Shown: positions 12,695 to 21,647 of the stretch, in pieces
Layout of the letters: each line of letters begins with the position of its first letter
How positions within the stretch are numbered: position 1 is the first letter of the stretch
NCBI GenBank assembly: GCA_017656295.1
Contig: JACDOC010000001.1
Location: 124,001 to 188,000 of the forward strand
DNA length: 64,000 nt
From: Bacillus sp. (in: firmicutes)
GTDB lineage: Bacteria; Bacillota; Bacilli; Bacillales; JACDOC01
Direction of reading: 5' to 3'
Notes under the pieces: model-generated
Told to the model about the DNA's origin: nothing
The model's database searches: none
What the model saw: only the letters and a program-made list of their open reading frames with translations
Position numbers and translations under genes: made by a program

Positions 12695-13978
12695 ATGGAA
12701 GAATTAACAATTTCAAGTCTCGAAAATATGAAATTAAAAGAGTTATATGAACTTGCACGAGAATATAAAATCTCTTATTACAGTAAATTGACGAAAAAAG
12801 AATTAATTTTCGCCATTTTAAAAGCTCGTGCTGAACAAGAGGGCTACTTCTTTATGGAAGGTGTCCTAGAAATTATTCAATCCGAGGGGTTCGGATTTTT
12901 ACGTCCAATTAATTACTCCCCAAGTTCCGAAGATATTTATATTTCGGCTTCCCAAATTCGTCGTTTTGACCTCCGAAACGGGGATAAAGTATCAGGAAAG
13001 GTGCGTCCGCCGAAGGAAAACGAACGTTATTATGGTTTGCTGCATGTGGAAGCCGTTAACGGAGAAGACCCAGAAATTGCTAAAGAACGGGTACACTTTC
13101 CAGGGCTCACCCCTTTATATCCAAATCGCCAAATCAAACTAGAAACAACACCGAATAATTTATCAACGCGCATTATGGACTTAATTACACCGGTTGGATT
13201 TGGTCAACGTGGATTAATTGTCGCGCCTCCAAAAGCAGGTAAAACGATGTTATTAAAAGAAATTGCGAATGCGATTACGACCAATCATCCGGAGGCTGAA
13301 CTCATTGTTTTATTAATTGATGAACGTCCAGAAGAAGTAACTGATATTGAACGGTCTGTCGATGCAGAAGTCGTAAGCTCCACGTTTGACGAAGTCCCGG
13401 AAAACCATATTAAAGTAGCCGAGCTTGTGCTTGAGCGAGCGATGCGTCTAGTTGAGCACAAACGAGATGTGATTATTTTGATGGATAGTATTACTCGATT
13501 AGCACGTGCGTATAACTTAGTTATTCCTCCGAGCGGACGTACGTTATCAGGGGGGATTGACCCAGCTGCATTCCACCGTCCAAAACGCTTCTTCGGAGCC
13601 GCCCGTAACATTGAAGAAGGTGGCAGCTTAACGATTTTAGCAACCGCCTTAGTTGATACCGGTTCACGTATGGATGATGTCATTTATGAAGAATTTAAAG
13701 GAACAGGAAATATGGAGCTTCATCTCGACCGCTCGTTAGCGGAAAAACGTATTTTCCCTGCCATTGATATTCGTCGTTCGGGAACTCGAAAAGAAGAGCT
13801 CCTTATTCCGAAAGAACATTTAGAGTACTTATGGGCCATTCGTAAGACGATGTCTGATGCACCAGATTTTGCCGAGAAGTTTTTACGAAAACTAAAACAG
13901 ACGAAATCGAACGAAGAATTTTTTGCCTTATTAGCCGAAGAAATGAAAGTGAACGGGCACGGGAAAAAATTATTATAA
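12695..13978 (+). CDS. rho: Transcription termination factor Rho
   Basis: Hexameric RNA helicase that terminates transcription at rut sites. Exactly 427 residues, the length of the B. subtilis protein. N-terminal Rho-N helix bundle ([19 protein letters not shown]), OB-fold RNA-binding region (EGFGFLRP), ATPase core with Walker [11 protein letters not shown] and Walker [17 protein letters not shown], and the secondary RNA-binding loop near [24 protein letters not shown] 12695 gives the family N-terminus. The upstream in-frame TTG at 12668 adds nine unlike residues. The ribosome site (GTGTGGTG) is weak, fitting autoregulated expression. Confidence 0.97.
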   Translation: MEELTISSLENMKLKELYELAREYKISYYSKLTKKELIFAILKARAEQEGYFFMEGVLEIIQSEGFGFLRPINYSPSSEDIYISASQIRRFDLRNGDKVSGKVRPPKENERYYGLLHVEAVNGEDPEIAKERVHFPGLTPLYPNRQIKLETTPNNLSTRIMDLITPVGFGQRGLIVAPPKAGKTMLLKEIANAITTNHPEAELIVLLIDERPEEVTDIERSVDAEVVSSTFDEVPENHIKVAELVLERAMRLVEHKRDVIILMDSITRLARAYNLVIPPSGRTLSGGIDPAAFHRPKRFFGAARNIEEGGSLTILATALVDTGSRMDDVIYEEFKGTGNMELHLDRSLAEKRIFPAIDIRRSGTRKEELLIPKEHLEYLWAIRKTMSDAPDFAEKFLRKLKQTKSNEEFFALLAEEMKVNGHGKKLL

Positions 13979-14035
13979 GAGCGAATAGAGCAACTTTACT
14001 CAGCATTCGTGGCAATTTGTTGGTAAATTCCATTA

Positions 14036-14064
14036 TTGCAATTCCAAAATGAACTTGCTATAAT
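14036..14064 (+). promoter_or_regulatory. Sigma-A promoter of rpmE
   Basis: TTGCAA (14036-14041), a 17-base spacer and a perfect TATAAT (14059-14064), 101 bases before rpmE. Confidence 0.8.
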
Positions 14065-14164
14065 GGGGTCAGTGTGTATTTTGAGTGATTGCGGTCGGTA
14101 TAGGTCCGCATCGAAATATAGAACTCTGTTTCGAAATGATTCAGGGCGGAAGGAGTTGAAAAGA

Positions 14165-14365
14165 ATGAAACAAGGAATTCATCCAGAATACAAGAAAGTT
14201 CTTGTAAAATGTGCATGTGGTAACGAATTTGAAAGCGGCTCTGTAAAAGACGAGGTACGCGTTGAGATCTGCTCCGAGTGCCATCCTTTCTATACAGGTC
14301 GTCAAAAATTCGCTAGCGCAGCAGGTCGCGTTGAGAAATTCAATAAAAAATACGGCCTTAAGTAA
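14165..14365 (+). CDS. rpmE: 50S ribosomal protein L31 (zinc-binding form)
   Basis: 66 residues starting [26 protein letters not shown]. The cysteines in CACG and CSECHPF mark the zinc-containing (C+) L31. B. subtilis uses this type when zinc is sufficient. ATG 14165 has GGAAGGAG upstream; the 43 codons of open frame before it are non-coding leader. Own promoter and terminator, so a monocistronic ribosomal gene. Confidence 0.97.
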   Translation: MKQGIHPEYKKVLVKCACGNEFESGSVKDEVRVEICSECHPFYTGRQKFASAAGRVEKFNKKYGLK

Positions 14366-14374
14366 TAACCGACT

Positions 14375-14411
14375 AAAACAGGCAAGAAATCATTCCTTGC
14401 CTGTTTTTTAT
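14375..14411 (+). terminator. rpmE terminator
   Basis: AAAACAGGCAAG pairs perfectly with CTTGCCTGTTTT around a nine-base loop, followed by more Ts. Confidence 0.92.
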
Positions 14412-14525
14412 TAGTACATATTGAGGAATGTATAAGAGTGTGTGAACATTTGCTCATTTTATAGATCAGAATTTGCTATTTGAAATATATTGGGGAGATT
14501 TCAACGAGGAAGGAGCGCCAGGTTC

Positions 14526-15143
14526 ATGTATGTTATGAAGCAGTCAGGATGGGTAGAGGTCATCTGCGGAAGCATGTTTTCCGGTAAATCAGAAGAACTA
14601 ATTCGTCGTGTGCGTCGCGCACAGTTTGCCAAACAACAAATCATGGTGTTTAAGCCGAAATTGGACAATCGTTATAGCGAAGAATCGGTTGTTTCCCATA
14701 ACGGTCATTCAGTTTTAGCGAAACCTGTAGAAACTTCCCGGGAAATTGAACAATATGTCGAAGAAAACGTTGATGTGGTGGCCATTGATGAAGTGCAATT
14801 TTTTGACGAAGAGATTATTCCGGTTGTTCAAAATTTAGCGAACAATGGTCATCGAGTGATTCTTGCTGGGTTGGATCAAGATTTCCGTGGTGAACCGTTT
14901 GGACCTATGCCATATTTAATGGCTATTGCCGAACAAGTGACGAAATTACAAGCCGTATGTACCGTATGTGGTTCACCGGCGAGTCGAACACAGCGTCTGA
15001 TTAACGGAAAGCCTGCTTTCTATGATGACCCAGTTATTTTAGTTGGTGCTTCAGAAGCATACGAGCCACGTTGTCGACATCATCATGAAGTGCCTATTAG
15101 AACAGAAGAAGCATCCACGGTGACTGTCCAAAAACGCCTATAA
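14526..15143 (+). CDS. tdk: Thymidine kinase
   Basis: Phosphorylates thymidine to dTMP in salvage. 205 residues of the type II family: P-loop [16 protein letters not shown], catalytic region [12 protein letters not shown], lasso-domain zinc cysteines in [13 protein letters not shown] and near EPRCRHHH. Start [12 protein letters not shown] at ATG 14526 matches the family N-terminus, with AAGGAG ten bases upstream; the earlier frame start at 14490 is rejected. The terminator after it overlaps the ribosome site of the next gene. Confidence 0.95.
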   Translation: MYVMKQSGWVEVICGSMFSGKSEELIRRVRRAQFAKQQIMVFKPKLDNRYSEESVVSHNGHSVLAKPVETSREIEQYVEENVDVVAIDEVQFFDEEIIPVVQNLANNGHRVILAGLDQDFRGEPFGPMPYLMAIAEQVTKLQAVCTVCGSPASRTQRLINGKPAFYDDPVILVGASEAYEPRCRHHHEVPIRTEEASTVTVQKRL

Positions 15144-15155
15144 GGTTATGCGCAT

Positions 15156-15200
15156 AACCTCTTTCGCTGCGGACAAGATAAGCGAAGGAGGTGTTTTTTT
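15156..15200 (+). terminator. tdk terminator overlapping the next gene's ribosome site
   Basis: AACCTCTTTCGCT (15156-15168) pairs with AGCGAAGGAGGT (15181-15192), with one wobble, followed by TGTTTTTTT. The 3' arm contains GAAGGAGGTG, the Shine-Dalgarno of the lipoprotein gene at 15201. A small palindrome, GGTTATGCGCATAACC, overlaps its 5' side and could compete. Confidence 0.75.
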
Positions 15201-15629
15201 ATGAAAATTATTTATTATATCGTAGGTGTTTTGATCATTAGTTCGTTCGTTGGTTGTGGCATGCTAGATCGTTCATTCGAAAGGGAAGAAGACCGAAACG
15301 GACAACGCTTTGTCTCAAACCGGGAAACGAACTGGGAAGGATACGAAGATGAAGGAAAGTATTATCAAAATCCCAACTTGCTCCATTTCCCAGAACGGAC
15401 AGCTGTCAATAACGATGATGATGTGGAAATGGCTGCAGATATCGTGGTACAAGCAGGGTATGAACCCGATTCCATTTGGATTAACGGAAATACGATGTGG
15501 GTAAAAGCCACAGCTACTCAGACCTACGGTCACGAAAAACGGTTAAAAGAAGAAGCGAAACTGCGGAAAAAATTATTAAATGCGCTGCCTCGCTATCAAT
15601 TTGAAGTCAAAATCGTCGAAGGCGGTTAA
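15201..15629 (+). CDS. Putative lipoprotein, unknown function
   Basis: 142 residues. Type II signal peptide with hydrophobic core IIYYIVGVLIISS and lipobox FVGC, so C19 would be lipidated and the protein held on the outer face of the membrane. The mature part has an acidic segment, then a compact C-terminal domain (VVQAGYEPDSIWINGNTMWVKATAT... LPRYQFEVKIVEGG) reminiscent of YhcN/YlaJ-like sporulation lipoproteins. That likeness is loose. Not recognised as a B. subtilis tdk-prfA neighbour. Ribosome site buried in the tdk terminator hairpin. Confidence 0.7.
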   Translation: MKIIYYIVGVLIISSFVGCGMLDRSFEREEDRNGQRFVSNRETNWEGYEDEGKYYQNPNLLHFPERTAVNNDDDVEMAADIVVQAGYEPDSIWINGNTMWVKATATQTYGHEKRLKEEAKLRKKLLNALPRYQFEVKIVEGG

Positions 15630-15682
15630 AATCACAGCTTCGTTGAATAGGACATGGCCTCGAGATACTGCCCGTTCTTTCC

Positions 15683-15711
15683 TTTACTGAATCTTTCGGG
15701 TATACTATAAT
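15683..15711 (+). promoter_or_regulatory. Sigma-A promoter of prfA-prmC
   Basis: TTTACT (15683-15688), 17-base spacer, perfect TATAAT (15706-15711), 36 bases before prfA. Confidence 0.75.
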
Positions 15712-15747
15712 TATAATGTTATGGACATAAATTAGAGGTGAATGGCC

Positions 15748-16827
15748 ATGTTTGATCGATTACAAGCAGTAGAAGTGCGCTACGAAAAGCTAAATGAGCT
15801 TTTAAGTGACCCGGAAGTGGTTAGTGATCCAAAAAAATTAAGAGATTATTCAAAAGAACAATCAGATATTGAAGAAACGGTACAGACGTATCGTGAGTAT
15901 AAATCGGTTCGTGAACAATATCAGGATGCGAAATCCATGCTTGAAGAGAAACTGGATCCTGAAATGCGGGAAATGGTAAAAGAGGAAATCTCCGAGCTAG
16001 AAGAGCGGATTGAGGAGTTAGAAGAAAAATTAAAAATCTTACTTTTACCAAAAGACCCGAACGATGAAAAGAACGTTATTATGGAAATTCGTGGGGCAGC
16101 CGGTGGGGAAGAGGCAGCCCTATTTGCTGGTGACCTTTACCGCATGTACACCCGTTATGCGGAGTCACAAGGATGGAAAACAGAAGTTATTGAAGCGAGC
16201 CCAACTGGTTTAGGTGGATATAAAGAAATTATTTTTATGATTAACGGTAAAGGGGCTTATTCAAAGTTAAAATTTGAAAACGGTGCACACCGTGTGCAAC
16301 GCGTTCCTGAAACGGAATCAGGTGGACGGATTCATACGTCTACGGCAACGGTCGCTTGCTTACCTGAGGCCGAAGAAGTAGAAGTAGAAATTAACGAAAA
16401 AGATATCCGGGTGGATACGTTTGCTTCCAGTGGTCCAGGTGGACAAAGCGTAAATACAACAATGTCCGCTGTTCGTTTAACTCACATTCCAACGGGGATT
16501 GTCGTATCGTGTCAAGACGAAAAGTCCCAAATAAAAAATAAAGAAAAAGCGATGAAAGTATTACGTGCCCGTATTTATGATAAATACCAACAAGAAGCAC
16601 GGGCAGAATACGATGCACAGCGTAAATCTGCCGTCGGTACTGGAGACCGCTCCGAGCGCATTCGTACGTATAACTTCCCGCAAAATCGGGTAACCGACCA
16701 TCGTATCGGTTTAACGATTCAAAAGCTCGACCAAATTTTAGAAGGAAAGCTCGATGAAATTATTGATGCGCTCATTTTAGAAGATCAATCTAGAAAACTA
16801 CAAAGTGTACAGGAGCAAAAGCAATGA
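15748..16827 (+). CDS. prfA: Peptide chain release factor 1
   Basis: Reads UAA and UAG stop codons and triggers peptide release. 359 residues with the GGQ motif in [12 protein letters not shown], the substrate of PrmC methylation, and an N-terminal coiled coil. ATG 15748 ([19 protein letters not shown]) is nine bases from GAGGTGA; the ATG at 15742 is too close to it. The stop overlaps prmC by four bases (ATGA), the standard coupling of factor and modifier. Confidence 0.96.
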   Translation: MFDRLQAVEVRYEKLNELLSDPEVVSDPKKLRDYSKEQSDIEETVQTYREYKSVREQYQDAKSMLEEKLDPEMREMVKEEISELEERIEELEEKLKILLLPKDPNDEKNVIMEIRGAAGGEEAALFAGDLYRMYTRYAESQGWKTEVIEASPTGLGGYKEIIFMINGKGAYSKLKFENGAHRVQRVPETESGGRIHTSTATVACLPEAEEVEVEINEKDIRVDTFASSGPGGQSVNTTMSAVRLTHIPTGIVVSCQDEKSQIKNKEKAMKVLRARIYDKYQQEARAEYDAQRKSAVGTGDRSERIRTYNFPQNRVTDHRIGLTIQKLDQILEGKLDEIIDALILEDQSRKLQSVQEQKQ

Positions 16828-17687
16828 AAGTGTTTGAAGCCCTCCAATGGGCTTCTTCTTTTTTAAAAACGTACGGTCGAGACGAAAATGCGGGAGAACT
16901 ATTATTACAGCATGTACTTAGGATGAATCGCTCGCAATTATTAGCGAACATAAGGATGGATATTCCATTTGAACAGTTACAAACGTTTCAAACATATGTC
17001 CACCAACATGCCACAGGAGTTCCAGTTCAGCACATTACCGGAAAAGAAGAATTTTTTGGACGAACGTTTTCAGTGAATGCTCATGTGTTAATTCCCCGTC
17101 CCGAAACGGAGGAATTAGTGGATGGCATGCTACGCCGTATACGGACAATGTTCCCAACAAAAGATACATTAACGGTTGCTGATATTGGAACTGGTAGTGG
17201 CGCGATTGCTATTACAATGAAGTTAGAACAACCTTCGTTACAAGTGCTGGCCGTTGATATATCAGAAAAAGCACTTGAAGTAGCGAAAGTAAACGCTCAA
17301 TCGTTACAAGCAGATGTTCAATTTTTCCGCGGAGATTTGTTGCAACCGCTCATTGAACGAGGTATACAGCTCGATGTCTTATTGTCTAATCCTCCATATA
17401 TACCGGTGGGTGAAAAAGAAGCTCTGTCCCCTGTCGTGAAAGACCATGAGCCACATACGGCGTTGTTTGGAGGAGAAGATGGCCTCGATTTTTACCGTCG
17501 CTTTGCTCGTGAGTTGCCAAAAGTGATGAAAAAGAGAAGTTTAGCCGGTTTTGAAATTGGGGCCGGGCAAGGTGAAGCGGTCAAACACATGTTTCAACAC
17601 GCGTTTCCGGAAAGCGATGTTGAGGTCGTGTTCGACATAAACGGGAAAGATCGGATGGTTTTTGTAACGTGGGATGTGTCGGAGTAA
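16824..17687 (+). CDS. prmC: Release factor glutamine N5-methyltransferase
   Basis: SAM-dependent methylation of the GGQ glutamine of RF1 and RF2. 287 residues: N-terminal helical domain (about 1-75), Rossmann methyltransferase with [13 protein letters not shown], and catalytic NPPY in [16 protein letters not shown] overlaps the prfA stop. Followed by a terminator before spoIIR. Confidence 0.95.
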   Translation: MKVFEALQWASSFLKTYGRDENAGELLLQHVLRMNRSQLLANIRMDIPFEQLQTFQTYVHQHATGVPVQHITGKEEFFGRTFSVNAHVLIPRPETEELVDGMLRRIRTMFPTKDTLTVADIGTGSGAIAITMKLEQPSLQVLAVDISEKALEVAKVNAQSLQADVQFFRGDLLQPLIERGIQLDVLLSNPPYIPVGEKEALSPVVKDHEPHTALFGGEDGLDFYRRFARELPKVMKKRSLAGFEIGAGQGEAVKHMFQHAFPESDVEVVFDINGKDRMVFVTWDVSE

Positions 17688-17712
17688 GGAAAAACTCAAT
17701 TCGGATGAGAGA

Positions 17713-17750
17713 GGGGAGAACCTTAACAAGTTCTTCCCATATTTTTTTTA
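17713..17750 (+). terminator. prmC terminator
   Basis: GGGGAGAAC pairs with GTTCTTCCC (one wobble) around CTTAACAA, followed by ATATTTTTTTT. Confidence 0.85.
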
Positions 17751-17758
17751 ATTTCATA

Positions 17759-17787
17759 GTTTACTATTCACCATCTTAGACCATAAT
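17759..17787 (+). promoter_or_regulatory. Candidate sigma-F promoter of spoIIR
   Basis: GTTTA (17759-17763), 15-base spacer, GACCATAAT (17779-17787), a 7/9 match to GGNRANAMT. spoIIR is a classic sigma-F gene. This placement also argues against translation starting at ATG 17786, which would lie within the -10. Confidence 0.5.
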
Positions 17788-17812
17788 GGCTACTGAAGGG
17801 ATGGTGGAGAAA

Positions 17813-18490
17813 ATGAAAAAAGCAACCTTTTTAGCGTGGATGTATATTTTTTTAATCTCTGTCGGAACAATGATTAGTTTACATATGCCAACTACAAAGA
17901 CGATCGCCGAAGACGTACAGGTTATACCTGCAGAAGCGATTCGATTACGAATTTTAGCAAATAGCAACGGAAAAGAAGACCAAGAGCTGAAACGGAAAAT
18001 TCGCGATGCCGTGAATGAACAAATTACATTATGGGTACAAGATTTGACTTCTATTGAAGAAGCGAGAGCTGTACTTCAAGCGAACTTACCTCTTTTAGAA
18101 GAAATTGCCAAAGATGTGATGGAACAGGAAGAAAATATTCAACCAGTTTCGGTCAATTTTGGGAAAGTATCGTTTCCTACAAAGCTATACGGTCAATTTC
18201 TTTATCCTGCCGGGGAATATGAGGCTATTTTAATTACACTGGGCGAAGGAAAAGGTGCCAATTGGTGGTGTGTTTTATACCCGCCCCTCTGCTTTTTGGA
18301 CTTTTCTAACAGCGTTGCGACAAGTCCAGGGTTTGAAGAAGAAGAACAAACGAATGAAACGGTTGAAATCGCTTCTGAACCAACAACAGATTCAAAAGAG
18401 CAAAAACCGGTGTATGCAGGTGATGAAACGCAAGAAGTGGAAGTAAAGTTTTTCGTCTGGGAGCTGTTTAAAGACTTGTTCGCTCTGTGA
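17813..18490 (+). CDS. spoIIR: Stage II sporulation protein R
   Basis: Forespore-secreted signal that activates the SpoIIGA protease in the mother cell and so pro-sigma-E processing. About 225 residues: membrane/signal segment FLAWMYIFLISVGTMISL, then the conserved IPAEAIRLRILANSNGKEDQELKRKIRDAV block and FPTKLYG...YPAGEYEAI...GANWWCVLYPPLCF core. ATG 17813 (MKKATF) with GGTGGAG close upstream fits the family; two earlier in-frame ATGs (17786, 17801) are less likely. Its stop overlaps the first DnaA box of a cluster. Confidence 0.93.
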   Translation: MKKATFLAWMYIFLISVGTMISLHMPTTKTIAEDVQVIPAEAIRLRILANSNGKEDQELKRKIRDAVNEQITLWVQDLTSIEEARAVLQANLPLLEEIAKDVMEQEENIQPVSVNFGKVSFPTKLYGQFLYPAGEYEAILITLGEGKGANWWCVLYPPLCFLDFSNSVATSPGFEEEEQTNETVEIASEPTTDSKEQKPVYAGDETQEVEVKFFVWELFKDLFAL

Positions 18491-18515
18491 ATAAATGTGA
18501 ATAACTTGTGGATAA
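18486..18515 (-). promoter_or_regulatory. DnaA-box cluster 1 (upstream of ywlB)
   Basis: Three perfect TTATNCACA boxes read on the minus strand: TGTGAATAA at 18486-18494 and 18496-18504, TGTGGATAA at 18507-18515. Spacing is 10 and 11 bp, one helical turn, so all lie on one DNA face. Confidence 0.85.
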
Positions 18516-18516
18516 G

Positions 18517-18551
18517 TAGGGGCTCTGTGGAAAAGGAGCTTCTTTTTTTAT
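18517..18551 (+). terminator. spoIIR terminator
   Basis: AGGGGCTC pairs with GAGCTTCT (two wobbles) before a run of T at 18541-18549. Confidence 0.6.
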
Positions 18552-18636
18552 GGATAGGAAAAAGTTTTTCCGTTCTATTGTTCTATTATTTCTATGAAAA
18601 CATATTCATAGAGTAAGAACTAAAGGGGGAATGAAA

Positions 18637-19080
18637 ATGGGAACGATTCGTGTCGCTGAAAAAGAAGACTTTCAAAAGTTAAAAGAGTTTTTGCAAGATG
18701 GTAACGTATCTGCTAATGGGATGGATCATGACAACAACGTTTTTTTTATCGTCGAAAATGAGCAGAATGAATTGCTTGCAGCATTAGGCATTGACTTTGA
18801 ACAATCGGTCGGATTATTGCGTTCTTTCGTTATTAAAGTGGGAATGAATGATATCCATTTATTTTCTTTATTTGAACGAGTGTTCCAGTATAGTAAACAA
18901 CAAGCCATCGAAACGGTGGTGTTAGCCACAGATAAGTTGTCCGTTCTACCTATTTTTCAAGGACTTGGGTTTGAATGGGTAGAAAAAGAACAGCTACCAT
19001 CTGCGTTACAGTCGTTGGAGCATGGTCGCAGCTTATTAGAGCAGCCAAATCGGTATTGGATGAAAAGAGACTTCTCCTAA
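18637..19080 (+). CDS. ywlB: GNAT-type acetyltransferase (YwlB-like)
   Basis: 147 residues with a GNAT-like layout: TIRVAEKEDFQKLKEFL, a beta strand NVFFIVENEQNELLAALGI, a short LLRSFVIKVGM motif and C-terminal LPIFQGLGFEWVEKEQLP. It sits where B. subtilis has ywlB, between spoIIR and tsaC. The substrate is unknown; the acetyl-CoA loop is not the textbook RGxGIG, so activity is unproven. ATG 18637 is seven bases from AAAGGGGGA; ATG 18631 is too close. DnaA boxes lie on both sides of the gene. Confidence 0.8.
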   Translation: MGTIRVAEKEDFQKLKEFLQDGNVSANGMDHDNNVFFIVENEQNELLAALGIDFEQSVGLLRSFVIKVGMNDIHLFSLFERVFQYSKQQAIETVVLATDKLSVLPIFQGLGFEWVEKEQLPSALQSLEHGRSLLEQPNRYWMKRDFS

Positions 19081-19082
19081 GT

Positions 19083-19163
19083 TGAGGATAAACTGTGAAT
19101 AAATCAAGTAATTTATTCACAGATTGTTGATTTTATCCACATATATCCACAGTTTTATCCACA
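19083..19163. promoter_or_regulatory. DnaA-box cluster 2 (ywlB-tsaC intergenic)
   Basis: Perfect TTATNCACA boxes at 19094-19102 (minus), 19113-19121, 19133-19141 and 19155-19163 (plus). One-mismatch boxes lie at 19083-19091 (minus) and 19143-19151 (plus). Neighbouring starts are mostly 10-12 or about 20 bp apart. B. subtilis is reported to have a DnaA-box cluster at ywlC. Confidence 0.9.
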
Positions 19164-19300
19164 GAATGTGTAACATTTTTCCCCATACGGAGTCGGTGCT
19201 TGTTTTCAACGGCGTCATCTTTTATACTGGCAACAGTGAATAATATCGAGACAGCGGACAATCGTATTGTCGAACGGTAGATAGAAGAAGGAGAATGACC

Positions 19301-20350
19301 ATGAAAACGTTTCAGTGGATTGTGGATAAAGGTGTGGATAATTTAGGTACTTGTCCACAAATTTCACAGGCAGCCCACTTTTTACAGCAAAATGAAGTCG
19401 TCGCATTTCCGACAGAAACGGTGTATGGACTGGGAGCTAACGCTAAATCGGATGAAGCGGTTCAAAAAATATATGAAGCAAAAGGAAGACCGTCCGATAA
19501 TCCACTTATTGTGCATATCGCTTCAAAGGATCAGCTAGAAGAAATCGTCGCCGACATTCCGAAACAAGCACAACAGTTAATGGACGCATTTTGGCCAGGA
19601 CCGCTCACGATTATTTTTTATAAAAAGGACGGAGTGTTGTCCGAAAAAGTGACGGCGGGATTAAATACGGTTGCCGTCAGGATGCCTGATCACCCGGTGG
19701 CGTTATCATTAATACGTTGCGCAGGGCTTCCAATCGCCGCTCCAAGTGCAAATCGATCTGGGAAACCGAGTCCAACGACCGCGAAACACGTATGGAATGA
19801 TTTAAACGGTCGAATTGCCGGACTAATCGACGGTGGCGAAACAGGCGTAGGGGTCGAATCGACCGTTGTGGACTGTACTGGAAGTGTAGTGCAAATTTTG
19901 CGCCCTGGAGGAATTACGAAAGAGCAGCTGGAAGAAGTCGTTGGTAAGGTAGAAGTGGATCCGACATTAAAGACAGGAATGGGAACACCGAAATCTCCAG
20001 GAATGAAATATGCTCATTATGCCCCAGACGCTCCCCTATTTTTACTTGATGGGGACCGTGAGTGGATTCAACAATGGATTCATGATAAGCGAAATGAAGG
20101 GCTTAAGGTTGGTGTGTTAACAACAGAAGAGCATGTTGCTGATTACAGGGCTGACGTTGTCCTGGCGTGTGGTCAGCGAGAAGATTTAGCAACGGTTGCG
20201 GCTTCTTTGTACGATACGTTACGAACGTTTGATGAATCCGGAGTCGACATGATTGTTTCAGAAGTGTTTCCAACGGAAGGTGTTGGCTTAGCGATTATGA
20301 ATCGCCTATTAAAAGCAGCATCCTATCAATATTTAAAACAAGAAGAATAA
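19301..20350 (+). CDS. tsaC: L-threonylcarbamoyladenylate synthase (Sua5 type)
   Basis: Makes threonylcarbamoyl-AMP from threonine, bicarbonate and ATP for the t6A37 modification of ANN-reading tRNAs. Orthologue of B. subtilis YwlC. 349 residues: YrdC/TsaC domain (about 20-210, VVAFPTETVYGLGANA, KGRPSDNPLIVHI, GLPIAAPSANRSGKPSPT), then the Sua5 linker SPGMKYAHYAPDAPL and C-terminal Sua5 domain. ATG 19301 is seven bases from AAGGAG; ATG 19295 is too close. Two perfect DnaA boxes fall inside codons 7-14. Confidence 0.95.
   Translation: MKTFQWIVDKGVDNLGTCPQISQAAHFLQQNEVVAFPTETVYGLGANAKSDEAVQKIYEAKGRPSDNPLIVHIASKDQLEEIVADIPKQAQQLMDAFWPGPLTIIFYKKDGVLSEKVTAGLNTVAVRMPDHPVALSLIRCAGLPIAAPSANRSGKPSPTTAKHVWNDLNGRIAGLIDGGETGVGVESTVVDCTGSVVQILRPGGITKEQLEEVVGKVEVDPTLKTGMGTPKSPGMKYAHYAPDAPLFLLDGDREWIQQWIHDKRNEGLKVGVLTTEEHVADYRADVVLACGQREDLATVAASLYDTLRTFDESGVDMIVSEVFPTEGVGLAIMNRLLKAASYQYLKQEE
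19321..19359 (-). promoter_or_regulatory. DnaA boxes inside tsaC start (cluster 3)
   Basis: TGTGGATAA at 19321-19329 and 19333-19341 (perfect boxes on the minus strand), then TTGTCCACA at 19351-19359 (plus strand, one mismatch). They lie within the tsaC coding sequence. Confidence 0.8.
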
Positions 20351-20362
20351 TGTATCTGAGGA

Positions 20363-20398
20363 ATGTCCATCAATGTCGATGACGATGGGCATTTTTCT
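20363..20398 (+). terminator. tsaC terminator
   Basis: ATGTCCATC pairs with GATGGGCAT (one wobble), followed by TTTTTCTG. Confidence 0.7.
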
Positions 20399-20473
20399 GT
20401 TATTGTCCCCCTATTCTAAATTGGGTTTAAGTGCATATATTGTGAGTAGGCACGTCCAAGGGGGGAATCATTT

Positions 20474-21028
20474 TTGTCAGCGTATGTGGGGGAATGGATT
20501 ACATTATTCATGATGGCATTTGCCTTAGGAATGGATGCCTTTTCCATTGGATTAGGAATGGGAATGATTCGACTTCGACTGAAACAGTTTTTATACATAG
20601 GTTTTATGGTCGGATTGTTTCATGTGTGGATGCCGCTGTTAGGGATTATGGCAGGAAAATTTTTGTCGCAAAAGTTCGGTACATTTGCCACGTTTGTTGG
20701 TGGAGGCTTATTAATCGTCTTAGGACTACAAATGATTTTTTCTAGCTTTCTGGACAATGATGAGCTACGGGTGACTCCAAAAGGGGTGGGCATATTATTG
20801 TTTGCTTTAAGCGTTAGTTTAGACAGTTTTTCGGTAGGTCTTACGTTAGGCATTTTCGGTGCCCGAACAATCATTGCTATTGCAGGTTTCGGAATCATGG
20901 CAATGGTGCTTACATGGAGCGGATTACTTATCGGACGAAATGTTCAAAAATGGATTGGCAATTATAGCGAAGCGCTCGGGGGAAGTATTTTATTTGCTTT
21001 CGGGATCCAATTGATTTGGCCATTTTAA
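20474..21028 (+). CDS. mntP: Manganese efflux pump MntP
   Basis: Membrane exporter that lowers cytosolic Mn2+. 184 residues, six predicted membrane helices, and the two family motifs FALGMDAFSIGLGMG and ALSVSLDSFSVGLTLG, whose aspartates line the transport path. Orthologue of B. subtilis YwlD. Start TTG 20474 follows AAGGGGG. The 123-base upstream gap is mostly taken by the tsaC terminator and shows no yybP-ykoY-type Mn riboswitch. Confidence 0.93.
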   Translation: MSAYVGEWITLFMMAFALGMDAFSIGLGMGMIRLRLKQFLYIGFMVGLFHVWMPLLGIMAGKFLSQKFGTFATFVGGGLLIVLGLQMIFSSFLDNDELRVTPKGVGILLFALSVSLDSFSVGLTLGIFGARTIIAIAGFGIMAMVLTWSGLLIGRNVQKWIGNYSEALGGSILFAFGIQLIWPF

Positions 21029-21079
21029 AAGGACCATTTTCTAGTGCAAGGCAATGTTCTATCTACAATTTTAAAAAAT

Positions 21080-21270
21080 GGCTAGGATAAATGTCATTGT
21101 TGATTTTTAGCAAGTTATTCACAGTGAAGCGAAAGGTTGCGACTCCAGCGGGATCAAGAAGCCGCAAGACCCATACTTGAGCGTAGCGAGGGAAGCGGCT
21201 TGCCTCGAAAAGCGTCCGCCACAAGCGAAATGTATAAATATTAACAGTATTTTTAACAGACATTCATGCC
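21080..21270 (+). repeat. Structured intergenic repeat, copy 1 (degenerate)
   Basis: About 190 bp. Shares with the other three copies the outer arms GTTGATTTTTA/TATAAATATTAAC and the central block GAAGCCGCAAGACCC...GCGAGGGAAGCGGCTTG. The second G/C stem is damaged here (TTGCGACTCC against CCTCGAAAAGCG), so this looks like a decaying copy. Confidence 0.85.
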
Positions 21271-21507
21271 AATTGACATTGGGTACATCGATGAATAAAA
21301 TAACAGCAAAAGTTATCCACAGTTATTTTAAGGTAGAGCCTAAAAAATTGGTCTGAAATTAATAAAAAAATGTGTCTAGAACACGGAACAAAGTGACTCG
21401 AAGAACACCTCAACTTATATAGAATGAAACTTCTGTATCACGTCACAAAAATTTATAATCCGCCTTTCCGGCTTAAATGAAATTTCTAGAAACTGCAAAT
21501 TTTTTTA

Positions 21508-21540
21508 TTAAAGGGGACCTGTTTCAGTAGGTCCTTTTTC
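21508..21540 (+). terminator. Terminator upstream of ywlE
   Basis: AAAGGGGACCT with AGGTCCTTTTT around GTTTCAGT. It lies 480 bases after mntP, so it ends a long 3' untranslated region or a transcript through repeat copy 1. Confidence 0.75.
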
Positions 21541-21647
21541 ATGTTCAAAAACTGTTTAAATTTAGCCAAATTTTATAAAAACTTTTAAACTGTCTACTAT
21601 GGAAAGTAAATAAATTCCTTTATAATGGTCATTAAGGGGGAAAGAAA

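Larger units (their letters stand above)
21029..21647. other. mntP-ywlE intergenic region
   Basis: 619 bp without a gene. It holds repeat copy 1 (21080-21270), a perfect DnaA box at 21313-21321, two GTGNCT motifs exactly 21 bp apart (21372 and 21393), a terminator at about 21508-21537 and a TATAAT (21621-21626) just ahead of ywlE. Confidence 0.7.

Noticed and set aside
20399-20473. Manganese riboswitch (yybP-ykoY) before mntP
   Set aside because: Only about 75 bases lie between the tsaC terminator and the start, with none of the conserved loop sequence.
21113-21121. DnaA box TTATTCACA inside repeat copies (also 58053-58061)
   Set aside because: It is part of the repeat sequence and drifts to TTGTTCACA or TTATTCATA in the other copies, so it is not evidence of a DnaA cluster.
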